Shown piece by piece: positions 49,991 to 58,600 of a DNA stretch of 64,000 bases; position 1 is the first letter of the stretch, and each line of letters starts with the position of its first letter. The stretch comes from JBCCXL01 sp039191605 (lineage in GTDB: Bacteria > Acidobacteriota > Thermoanaerobaculia > Multivoradales > JAHZIX01). The stretch spans positions 1 to 64,000 of the forward strand of contig JBCCXL010000019.1 in assembly GCA_039191605.1 (NCBI GenBank), written 5' to 3'. The translations under genes and the position numbers were made by a program. Below the pieces are notes generated by a model that was not told the origin of the DNA, ran no database searches, and saw nothing but the letters and a program-made list of their open reading frames with translations.

Positions 49991-52801
49991 CTAGGAGCTT
50001 TCACCGTCTGCTTCGCTGCCCCTCGCCGAGGCCCCGGGAAGGGGCCCCGGAAGCAAACCGGGAATCGGCAGACGGCGGGTCACCGGTGGCAGACAGCGAT
50101 CTTCAGCACAGGCCTGATACCGCAGCTCCAGGAAGCGATCCCCGGATTCTTCGGGGCTTGGCTCCGTGCTCTCCCCTGGCGCCGCGGCTCCCCGAATCCT
50201 GCCCTCCAGGGTGACCCGGCCAGACCACACCGCCACCGGCCGCTGGGCGAAGGCGGTCTCCAGAGCCTGTCCGGGCGGATAGCGCAGGGAATCCACCTCT
50301 ACACCCACGCCCCGTACCTCGGTGGCGACCCAGGGGATTTCCTCCTGCGCCGCCGAAGCCTCCGGTAACCGCACCGGATTGGCGTTGACGTGCCAGCCCT
50401 CCTCGATCTCCAAGATCAGCAGGAAGGGCCGTTCGCCCCAAGGGCCGGCGGCGCCGAAGCTGGCCACCGGCTGCACTACCGAAAGAGCCTGACGGGCCAG
50501 GGTAGAGGTGGCGTTGACGGTAGGCGAAACTTCCCCGGCGCCTTCGGAAATCGTCGGCTTCCCTGGCTCCGAGCTGTCCTGCTGAAGGTCGCCATATTGC
50601 AGGTCGCCATACCGCAGATCATAGCGGCGGGCGGCGACGGTCATCAGCCGCAGCGCGTGGGGCGCCCGACGGGTGAGATCGGCGAAGGCCGCCAGGGTGC
50701 GGCGGGCGAGATAGACCCAGCGTTCCTCGCCGGTGAGGCGATGCAGCTCGAGGAAGTTGAGCACCGAGATGGAGTTGGCGGAAGGCAGCGCCCCGTCCAT
50801 GGTCTCCTTGCCCCGCACCACGAGGTCCGGCGCCGCGGCGGCGGTGTGGAAACCGCCGGCGGAATCCCCCAGCCGAGCCGCCTGCTGCTCCGCCAGCTCC
50901 ACCGCCTGCGTCAACCAGCGCTCCTCTCCGGTGCTGCGATGGAGGGCGAGGAGCGCCCGCACCAGGAAGGCATAGTCTCCGAGATAGGCCCCGTGGCTGC
51001 CCGGCCCCTGGCGCCAGCTATGGAGCAATAGCCCGTCGTCCCGCCGCAGGTGGCGCAACAGGAAGTCCGCCGCCCGGGCGCCGCGCTCCACCAGCTCCGG
51101 GCGATCCAGCAGATGACCGGCGGTCACCAGGCCGTGGATGGCGATGGCGCTCCAGTCGGTCAGCACCTTGTCATCGGTCAGCGGCCGGTGACGGCGATCT
51201 CTCGCCGCCAGCAGCTCGGCCTTGGCCCGCTGCAGCTCGGCTTCGAAGGCCTCGAGGGCCTCTCCCTCCAGCCCCAGCTGCTGGATCAGCTCGGCCCGAG
51301 GCTCCGGCTGATGCAGAACGTAGGCGTGCTCCTCGAAGAAAGGAGGCCGGTCGAAGCCCAGGGCCGGCGCCAGTCTCCGGGCGCGCTCCTCCCCCAGCAC
51401 CTCATCCAGCTGAGGCAGAGTCCAGGCGAAATAGGCGCCCTCCCGATGCTCGCCGTCCTCGTCTTCGGATTCGGCGTCGATGGCGCTCCACAGCTCCCCG
51501 TCGGACCCGGTGAGCTCTCGGGCCAGGAAGGCGGCGGTCTCCTCCACCACGCGGCGTAACTGAGAGCCGTGAAGCTGAGAGCCGTGTACTTGAGAGCCGT
51601 TACGTTGGAAGTTGGATAGCTGAGGAGCGTCGCCGAGGGCGGCGGCGCGGGCGTAGATCTCCAGCAGGAAGCCGTTGTCGTAGAGCATCTTCTCGAAGTG
51701 CGGCACCCGCCACCCGGCGTCGGTGGCGTAGCGATGAAAGCCGCCCCCCAGCTGGTCGTAGATCCCGCCTCGGGCCATGGCGTCAAGGGAGGTGAAGAGC
51801 ATGCGGCGCACGGCCTCCTCCGTGACCCCGCCGCTCTCCCAGGCCCCCGGCGATTCCAGGCGCTCCAGGAGCAGCAGGTAGTTGGAGGGCGAGGGAAATT
51901 TCGGCGTGCCCCCAAAGCCGCCGTTCTCGGCGTCGTAGCTCTCCGCAAGCCGCTCCAGGGAGCGGTCCGCCACGCTTCTCGGGGGCGGATCCAGGGAGGG
52001 TTCGCCCCCGGAGAGCACCCGCTCCATCTGCTCCGCTACTTCCCGCGCTGAGGTCTCCAGCCGCAGCTGCTCGTCTCGCCAGAGCTGCGCCAGTCGCCGC
52101 AGCACCGTGGAGAAGGAGGGACGGCCGTAGCGATCCTCCGGCGGAAAGTAGGTGCCGGCGTAGAAGGGCTCGAGATCCGGCGTCAGCCAGACGGAATTCG
52201 GCCATCCCCCGGAGCCGGTCATCACCTGGGTCGCGGCCATGTAGATCTCGTCTAGATCCGGTCGTTCTTCTCGATCCACCTTGATGGAGACGAAGGACTG
52301 CGCCAGCAGGGTCGCCACCGCCTCGTCGGAGAAGGATTCCCGCTCCATCACGTGGCACCAATAGCAGGTGGAATAGCCCACGGAGAGGAAGATCGGCTTG
52401 TTCTCTTGCCTCGCCTTGCGCAGCGCCTCCTCACCCCAGGGATACCAATCCACCGGATTGTCTCGGTGCAGCAGAAGGTAGGGACTGGTCTCGTCGGCCA
52501 ATCGATTGAAGCGCTGGTTCTCTCCGGCGGTCTCCCCGGCGGAGGCGTCGGAGTCACGGTCGGAAGCTTGCATCACGCGATCCTCGATGAGCAGGGGGGG
52601 AGGGGCCGGTGGCGGCGGGTCCGGCGATGAGGTCTGCTGGACTGAATCCTCGACGGGGGAGTCAGCTGTGGATGAGGCTGGAGATTGAAGGGCGTTCGTG
52701 GCGCTGATCGGTACTCCCACCAGGGTGAAGAAGCAGGAAAGAAGAACAGAAAGAAGGTATGTTCGCCAGCGAACGGGGATGAGCTGGGCGCGCCGCAACA
52801 T
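49991..52801 (-). CDS. YyaL/DUF255 thioredoxin-fold protein fused to a DsbD-N-like domain
   Basis: 936 residues from the ATG at 52801; a GTG at 52810 is possible. A signal-anchor at about 15-37 is followed by a Pro-rich linker. DUF255 (about 95-260) opens NRLADETSPYLLLHRDNPVD and carries the thioredoxin-like STCYWCHVMERESF. An (alpha/alpha)-barrel region (270-740, IYDQLGGGFHRYATDAGW) is typical of YyaL/SPATA20. The last 150 residues differ from that family: QACAEDRCLPPVTRRLP matches the active-site strand of the N-terminal domain of DsbD. So an exported thiol-disulfide protein is likely. Small in-frame repeats (GSQVHGSQLHGSQL near 51580) are present. Confidence 0.85.
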   Translation of the reverse strand: MLRRAQLIPVRWRTYLLSVLLSCFFTLVGVPISATNALQSPASSTADSPVEDSVQQTSSPDPPPPAPPPLLIEDRVMQASDRDSDASAGETAGENQRFNRLADETSPYLLLHRDNPVDWYPWGEEALRKARQENKPIFLSVGYSTCYWCHVMERESFSDEAVATLLAQSFVSIKVDREERPDLDEIYMAATQVMTGSGGWPNSVWLTPDLEPFYAGTYFPPEDRYGRPSFSTVLRRLAQLWRDEQLRLETSAREVAEQMERVLSGGEPSLDPPPRSVADRSLERLAESYDAENGGFGGTPKFPSPSNYLLLLERLESPGAWESGGVTEEAVRRMLFTSLDAMARGGIYDQLGGGFHRYATDAGWRVPHFEKMLYDNGFLLEIYARAAALGDAPQLSNFQRNGSQVHGSQLHGSQLRRVVEETAAFLARELTGSDGELWSAIDAESEDEDGEHREGAYFAWTLPQLDEVLGEERARRLAPALGFDRPPFFEEHAYVLHQPEPRAELIQQLGLEGEALEAFEAELQRAKAELLAARDRRHRPLTDDKVLTDWSAIAIHGLVTAGHLLDRPELVERGARAADFLLRHLRRDDGLLLHSWRQGPGSHGAYLGDYAFLVRALLALHRSTGEERWLTQAVELAEQQAARLGDSAGGFHTAAAAPDLVVRGKETMDGALPSANSISVLNFLELHRLTGEERWVYLARRTLAAFADLTRRAPHALRLMTVAARRYDLRYGDLQYGDLQQDSSEPGKPTISEGAGEVSPTVNATSTLARQALSVVQPVASFGAAGPWGERPFLLILEIEEGWHVNANPVRLPEASAAQEEIPWVATEVRGVGVEVDSLRYPPGQALETAFAQRPVAVWSGRVTLEGRIRGAAAPGESTEPSPEESGDRFLELRYQACAEDRCLPPVTRRLPIPGLLPGPLPGASARGSEADGESS

Positions 52802-53034
52802 GGCGCGCACTCTATCAACGCCGAGGAGATGAACCTGGAGTCCTCAGCCACCGTATTCCCCTGTGGCGAACGGCCAGCGGAGCCCGTCAGCAGCAAGGCT
52901 CGTCAGCAGCAAGACTAGACTCTTCGGATTATGATGGAGCCCGGCCTCAGGGGCTGCTCGACTCCCGATCCCCGCGCCGTTCTCTCTCCCCCACCCGATC
53001 CAAACTCTGGCCTTTCCTTCCTGGAGAAGCATTC

Positions 53035-53793
53035 ATGCGCTCGATCTTGACCCTCGCACTGCTCGCCTTGACCTGGCTTTCCGTCGCCCCTCCCGCCGCC
53101 GCCGGCTCCTCCGAGCCCGAAGCGGTAGCCCTCGCCCAGCGCACCGTCGACGCCATGGGCGGCACCGCAGGCTGGGACGAGGTGCGCCACGTTCACTTCA
53201 ACTTCGCCAACTTCCGCTCCCACACCTGGGACAAGGCCACCGGCGACCACCGCATCGAGGGCCGCACCCGGGACGGCAACACCTACGTCGTGCTGCACAA
53301 TCTCAACAGCCGCGAGGGCCGCGCCTGGAAGAACGGTGAAGAGACCACCGGCGAGGAGCAGGACGCCCTGCTGCAGAGCGCCTATGGCGCCTGGATCAAC
53401 GACACCTACTGGCTGCTGGCCCCCTACAAGCTGCTGGATCCCGGCGTCACCCTGAGCTACGAGGGTAAGGAAGAGCTGGACGACACCGTGTACGAGACGG
53501 TGAAGCTGACCTTCGATAGCGTCGGCCTGACTCCCGGCGACACCTATTGGGTGTATATCGACCACGAGACCGGCCTGGTGGGCCGCTGGGCCTACGTTCT
53601 AGAGAGCGCCGAAGAGGGGGCTGAAGCCACCGCCTGGCGCTGGACCGATTGGCAGAGCTACGGCCCGGTGAAGCTCGCCAGCGGTCGCAGCCTAGTGGGC
53701 GGCGAGCGCGAGCTCCCCCTCGTCGACATCGCCATCTACGACACCCTGCCGGCCGCCGTCTACACCGACCCCGCGGCCAAGATCGAGCCGTGA
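53035..53793 (+). CDS. Exported LolA-like-fold protein (DUF6503-type)
   Basis: 252 residues, ATG preceded by GGAGAAG. Signal peptide 1-23 (LTLALLALTWLSVAPPAAAG). Strand-rich body with AQRTVDAMGGTAGWDEVRHV, WKNGEETTGEEQDALLQS, LLAPYKLLDPGVTLSYEGK and YWVYIDHETGLVGRWAYV, the order of the LolA/LppX-like half-barrel family that tests hydrophobic ligands in the periplasm. Exact role unknown. The downstream MOSC gene overlaps its stop by GTGA, so both are cotranslated. Confidence 0.75.
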   Translation: MRSILTLALLALTWLSVAPPAAAGSSEPEAVALAQRTVDAMGGTAGWDEVRHVHFNFANFRSHTWDKATGDHRIEGRTRDGNTYVVLHNLNSREGRAWKNGEETTGEEQDALLQSAYGAWINDTYWLLAPYKLLDPGVTLSYEGKEELDDTVYETVKLTFDSVGLTPGDTYWVYIDHETGLVGRWAYVLESAEEGAEATAWRWTDWQSYGPVKLASGRSLVGGERELPLVDIAIYDTLPAAVYTDPAAKIEP

Positions 53794-54284
53794 GCTCGTC
53801 GACAGCGGCCGCCGAAGGGCGCACGCAGGAAGGGCAGAACGCCGTCGGTGAGGTGGTGAAGATCTGGATCAAGCGCGCCCGCCGCGGCCCTATGGACGCC
53901 GTGGAACAGGCCACCCTGATCGCCGGGGAGGGCATCGACGGGGACGCCAACCGAGGCCGCACCTGGCGCCAGGTCACCCTCATCGAGGACGAGCTGTGGC
54001 AGCAGGTGGCGGAGGAGCTGGGGCCGCAGGTCAATCCCGTCCAGCGCCGCGCCAACCTGCTGATCCGCGGCATCACCCTACAGAACACCCGCCACCGCAT
54101 CCTCGCCCTTGGCGAAACCGCCCGCCTGGAGATCCGGGGCGAGACCCGGCCCTGCAATCTGATGGAGGAGACCCTGTCCGGCCTGCAGGCCGCCCTGGAC
54201 CCCGACTGGCGCGGCGGCGCCTACGCCCGGGTGCTCAGCGGCGGGGTGCTGCGACTGGGGGATGCGGTGCGCTGGGAGGGGTAG
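53790..54284 (+). CDS. MOSC-domain protein
   Basis: 164 residues. I place the start at the GTG overlapping the upstream stop (GTGA); the longer open frame upstream is a shadow of the previous gene. The MOSC core is visible: GEGIDGDANRGRTWRQVTLI, RRANLLIRGI, and the conserved Cys in TRPCNLMEETLSGLQ. MOSC domains bind molybdenum cofactor or transfer sulfur. A free-standing small MOSC protein here may deliver or sense Moco, with substrate unknown. Soluble. Confidence 0.85.
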   Translation: MSSSTAAAEGRTQEGQNAVGEVVKIWIKRARRGPMDAVEQATLIAGEGIDGDANRGRTWRQVTLIEDELWQQVAEELGPQVNPVQRRANLLIRGITLQNTRHRILALGETARLEIRGETRPCNLMEETLSGLQAALDPDWRGGAYARVLSGGVLRLGDAVRWEG

Positions 54285-54525
54285 GTTCAGGGCGACCTGG
54301 CTCGTCAATAGTCCCTTTTTGGCGCCATCAACAAGGCCATAGGAGAGGGCTTTATCGACAGCGTAAAAGCCGAAGGTCACTACATCCAAAGGCCGTCTTC
54401 CAGGCGTAAAATGAGATATACCTGAGACGAATCGGCGTGCCGGTTCCCGGGCTCCCCAAGAAAGTTACGCTCAGACAATCAAGACAATACGCTGCCACCT
54501 CAGCCCCGCATCGAGGAGGATTGCC

Positions 54526-54993
54526 ATGGACATTCGTAACGGATTGACCGCCGACGCTCGCCAAACCATCGCCGAGGGCCTAGAGCCCGTTCTGGCGGAG
54601 ACCTACGAGCTCTACCTCACCACCCAGAACTACCACTGGAACGTCACCGGAAACCTCTTCCTCGCTCTCCACGATCTCTTCGAGGTCCAGTACACCGAGC
54701 TGGCCACCGCGGTGGACGAGATCGCCGAGCGCATTCGCTCTCTGGGTCACCGCGCCCCGGGCTCCTTCGAGGAATTCCAAGAGCTTTCGGACCTTCCGGA
54801 CTCCGACGCGGACAACGCCCAGGAGATGGTGCAGCATCTGGTGGCCTGTAACGAGGCCGTCGTGCGCACCTGCCGCGAGGCCATCGATACCGCCGAGGAG
54901 CACGGAGACGATCCCACCGCCGACGTGCTCATCGCCCGTATCCAGGTGCACGAAAAGGCCGCCTGGATGCTGCGTAGCCTGTTCGCCGACTGA
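54526..54993 (+). CDS. dps: Dps-family ferritin-like DNA-protection protein
   Basis: 155 residues, ATG preceded by GAGGAGG. It oxidises and stores iron, protecting DNA from peroxide as a dodecamer in the cytoplasm. The ferroxidase set at the subunit interface is complete: YHWNVTGNLFLALHDLFE (His, His, then Asp/Glu) and YTELATAVDEIAERIRSLGH. The usual positively charged DNA-binding tail is absent, the N-terminus being short (MDIRNGLTADARQ). A hairpin-rich interval follows. Confidence 0.93.
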   Translation: MDIRNGLTADARQTIAEGLEPVLAETYELYLTTQNYHWNVTGNLFLALHDLFEVQYTELATAVDEIAERIRSLGHRAPGSFEEFQELSDLPDSDADNAQEMVQHLVACNEAVVRTCREAIDTAEEHGDDPTADVLIARIQVHEKAAWMLRSLFAD

Positions 54994-55104
54994 TCTCCTC
55001 ACCAGGCCCCCTAGCTGAAGCCGGCTAGGGAAGGCTCGGAACGGCCGTCTCGAGAGCTCCCGTTCTCGAACACGGTCAGATCGAAAAGGCTCGGAAAATT
55101 AGCA

Positions 55105-55138
55105 ACGCGCTGAGGGAGTTTCCGCTCCCTCGGCGCGT
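55105..55138 (+). terminator. Probable terminator downstream of dps
   Basis: 14-bp stem with one G-T wobble (ACGCGC-T-GAGGGAG with CTCCCTC-G-GCGCGT), loop TTTCCG, followed by CGTATTTTG, a weak U tract. 112 nt after the dps stop. Confidence 0.6.
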
Positions 55139-55146
55139 CGTATTTT

Positions 55147-55206
55147 GAGCCGGTCCGCAGGCCTCCATGAACTAAGCGCATGGGATGGAAGCCTGCGGGC
55201 CGGCTC
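55147..55206. repeat. Long inverted repeat between dps and the next gene
   Basis: 16-bp stem GAGCCGGTCCGCAGGC / GCCTGCGGGCCGGCTC (one wobble), 28-nt loop, 41 nt before the small membrane-protein start. No U tract follows, so it is more likely an mRNA-stability or regulatory structure than a second terminator. Confidence 0.55.
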
Positions 55207-55246
55207 TCGAGTCTTCCAATTGATCTCAACTGAGGAGGAATGGTCC

Positions 55247-55591
55247 ATGGTCATGATTCGACGGATCGGCGTGTTGTCTTGCGGAAAAATCTTGGGAGCG
55301 GTCTACGGTGTCATGGGCCTGCTCTTTGGCGCGCTCTTGTCGGTGATCAGCTTGATCAGCACCGGCGCCACTATGACCCAGGGTGAAGATGCTGTCGCCG
55401 GCATCCTCTTCGGCCTCGGTGCGGTCATCTTCCTGCCGATCTTCTACGGCATCATCGGCTTCATCGGCGGCATGATCATGTCGCTGATCTACAACCTTCT
55501 AGCCAACATCGTCGGCGGCCTGGAGGTGGAGTTCGACTCCCCCCTCACGACTCCTAAGAGCGAAGGCTACGGCTCCACGGGCTTCGGCTGA
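55247..55591 (+). CDS. Small membrane protein of unknown function
   Basis: 114 residues from the ATG at 55247, preceded by GAGGAGGAA; the frame continues upstream without a ribosome-binding site. Two hydrophobic segments, VYGVMGLLFGALLSVISLIS (about 16-36) and IFLPIFYGIIGFIGGMIMSL (about 60-85), then YNLLANIVGGLEVEFDSP and a Gly/Ser-rich tail. No named family recognised with confidence. Preceded by a large inverted repeat. Confidence 0.7.
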   Translation: MVMIRRIGVLSCGKILGAVYGVMGLLFGALLSVISLISTGATMTQGEDAVAGILFGLGAVIFLPIFYGIIGFIGGMIMSLIYNLLANIVGGLEVEFDSPLTTPKSEGYGSTGFG

Positions 55592-55616
55592 GCCTCGAGT
55601 CGGCCCGCCGCCGGGC

Positions 55617-58600
55617 TCAAAGCTCGGCGGCGCGCTGCGCCAGCAGCTCGAAGCCCTGTTCCCGAGCGAGCCCCTCAAAGAGGCTGCGCTCCCCCTCCGC
55701 ATCCCCCCGCCCGGCCTCCAGCGCCGCCTCCAGGCGAGCGAGACGAAGGCTGAGCTGGAGCGAGCGGTGGCTGCTCTCGCCGAGTAGTCGAAGAGCTTCG
55801 TCCAGCTCGTCGAGGGCCTGCCCGAGCCGGCCCCGGCGCCCCTCCACCGCCGCTCTGGCGAGCAGCACTTCGCCTCGAGTCTCGGCGTTGCTGGAAACAT
55901 CCGCCTGCCGCTGGGCTTCTTCCAACCGCTCCTCGGCGGAATCTAGATCTCCCTGCAGAACGATAGACCGGGCCTCCACCGCCAGAGCGGTGGCGAGGTC
56001 GTCCACCGCTCCTTCGCTGCGCAGCGCGTCGGAGGCGAGAGAGGCCTGTTCCTGAGCCGCGATGAGCTCCCCCAGCTCCAGCTGCCGCCGCGCTAGTCCG
56101 AGCTGCGCGCGGGCCACCCGGGCGCTATCGCCGCGCTGGCGGTAGATCTCCACCGCGCGGCGAAAATTGTCCGCCGCGGCCTCCAGCTCTCCCTTGGCGG
56201 CGAGCGCTTCTCCCTGGGCTTCCAGAGCTCGCGCCAGCAGACCCTCCTGATCCAGCTCCCGCGCTAGCGCCACCGCTTTCTCCGCCTCCAGGGAAGCCAG
56301 CTCGATCTCGCCGCCGGCCACCAGCGCCCGCGCCAGGTTCGACAGGGTGGCGACCTCCGCCGGGCGATTCTCCGTCTCGCCGTGGAGGGTGAGAGCTTCG
56401 CGATGCACCCGCACCGCCTCCGTCACCTGCCCCTGCTTGCGCTGCACCACGCCGATGTTGTCCAGCACCGTCGCTTCGCCGCTGCGGTTGCCGCCCCGGC
56501 GCTGCAGCTCCAGAGCGCGCTGGAAGAGCTCGTCGGCCCGCTCCAGCTTCCCTTTGGCCACCATCAGGGAAGCGAAATTGTTGAGCACCGGCGCTTCCAT
56601 CAGCTCGTTGCCCAGCTCGCGACAGAGCTCCAGGCATTGCTCGTAGAGAGTTTGGGCCTCGTCCAGTCGCCCCTGACGCTTGGCCACCAGGGCGAGGGCG
56701 TTCTGGCTGCGGGCCAGGCCGGCGCCGTCGCCGCGCTCGCGATAGATCTCGGCGGCGCGGCCGAAGCCCTCCGCGGCAGAGTCGAAGTCCGCTTGGCCAA
56801 CGTGGAGGTTGGCGAGATTGGTGAGCGCGAAGGCGAGACCCGGCTGATCCCCCGCCGCGGCGTAGAGGCTCTCCCCCTCCCGAGCCGCCGCCAGCGCCGC
56901 CTCGTCGTTCCCGCCGAGGTTGCGCAGCGCCGAAGCCTCCAGCACCCGGGCCTCCGCCCGCAGCAGGCCGGCACCGGCCTCTTGCGCCCGCACCGCCGCC
57001 GCCTCAGCGGCGCTGAGCTGTCGCTCGAAATCTCCCACCGCTGCCGCCGCCCGCGCCTCGGCGAGGTCCAGCCTCGGGTCTTCCAGCTCCGTCACCAGCC
57101 GGCGGAGCACGCTGAGGGTGGACAGGGCCTCGTCGCCGCGGCCGGCGTTGGTGAGGGAATCCGCCACCTTGAGGGCGTAGTCGGGATCATCCGGGAAGGC
57201 GTGCCACAGCTGGCGGTAGAGCTCCGCCGCCGGCAGCCACTCCCCCGACAGCTCGAGGTAGCGGGCCTCGATCCACAATGCTTCTTCTTGGGGCAGGCCG
57301 GCGGCGAGGGTGAGCGCCTGGCGGGCCTCCTGCTGAGCGGTCTCCAAATGCCCCAGGGCCGCCCAGGCGTCCGCCAAAGCCGCCCGCGCCAGAGCGCTTT
57401 CCGGCGCCGCCGCGACCGCCTCTCGCAGCAGATCCCGGGCCTCTAGAGGATGCTGCGCCCGCAGCTGCTCCAGGCCCTCGACATACAGCCGCCGGGCTCC
57501 GGGATCCTCCGGCAGAGCGGCGAGGGCCAAGGCCCCACGCTCGCCGCCGGGATTCGCGTTCAGCGCCTGCCGCAGCTCCTCTCCCACCGCCGCCACCAGG
57601 CTCAGCAGCTCCTCCTTGCCGCCGGTGCGGGACACCGACGCCAGGGGGGATCCGCCGCGATCCTGAAGCGCGACGTCCATCCGCAGGGTTCCGCCCTGGT
57701 CCCCCTCGGCGGTAGCTAAGAAGGTGCCGTCGACCAAATATTGGGCCCCCACCGCGGTGAGCAGAGAAGTCGTGGTCGACGGATCCTCGGCGGCGTCCAG
57801 CGAGCTACCGCTCTCCAGCACCAGCTCGCGGCGAGCCCGGGCGATGCTCTCCGCCGGCACCGTGCGCAGATCCCCCGAGCCCAGCTCCGCCCCCAGCAGC
57901 TCCGCGGCGGCAGTGCCGATCCAATCGTCCTCGACATTCGAGGAGAGATTCTCCAGGGCGAGCACCGCCACCGTAGGCCGTTGAGAGATCGCCCGCTCCA
58001 GCAGCGCCTCGTCGCCGAGCATCGCCAAGCGGCCCTCTTGCCAGCGAGCCACCTGACGCCAGCCGAAGAGGGCGGTGAGCAGAATCAGCACCAGCAGCCC
58101 GACGATGGTGAAGCGGTCCCGGGATCGGGAGCGGGGCTTGGCCCCGGCGCCAGCCCCACCAGCAGCAGCCGGAAAGGCCCCGTGGACGGAGTGCTGACCG
58201 CTGGGCGAGGGAGCCCCGTGGACGCTGGAGGTGAGGGAAGGATGAGAGCCTGGGGCCTGCATCCCCTCGCCGTGGGCCATCGACGGATGAGCCATCGACG
58301 GATGAGCCATCGACGGATGAGCCATCGACGGATGAGCCATCGACGGATGAGACGGTGACGGATCAGCCATCGACGGATGAGACGCTGCCGCCCCAGGAGC
58401 AGACCCTCCGGCCATCGAGGGTTGAGACCGAGAAGCTTGTGAGCCAGGCCCCGGGGCACCCCAGGGGGCGCCGCCGGAGGGGCCAGCGGCAGGATTGCTG
58501 GCGAAGCTGTAGCTGACGCCGGAGCCCTTTAGATCCGTCACCACCTGCGGCGCCTCGGCGTAGCGCGCGGAGGCCTCCTGCTCGAGGCAGCGCAGGATCA

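Noticed and set aside
53649..53789. N-terminal extension of the MOSC protein
   Set aside because: It lies wholly inside the preceding gene; the GTGA overlap gives a natural start at 53790.
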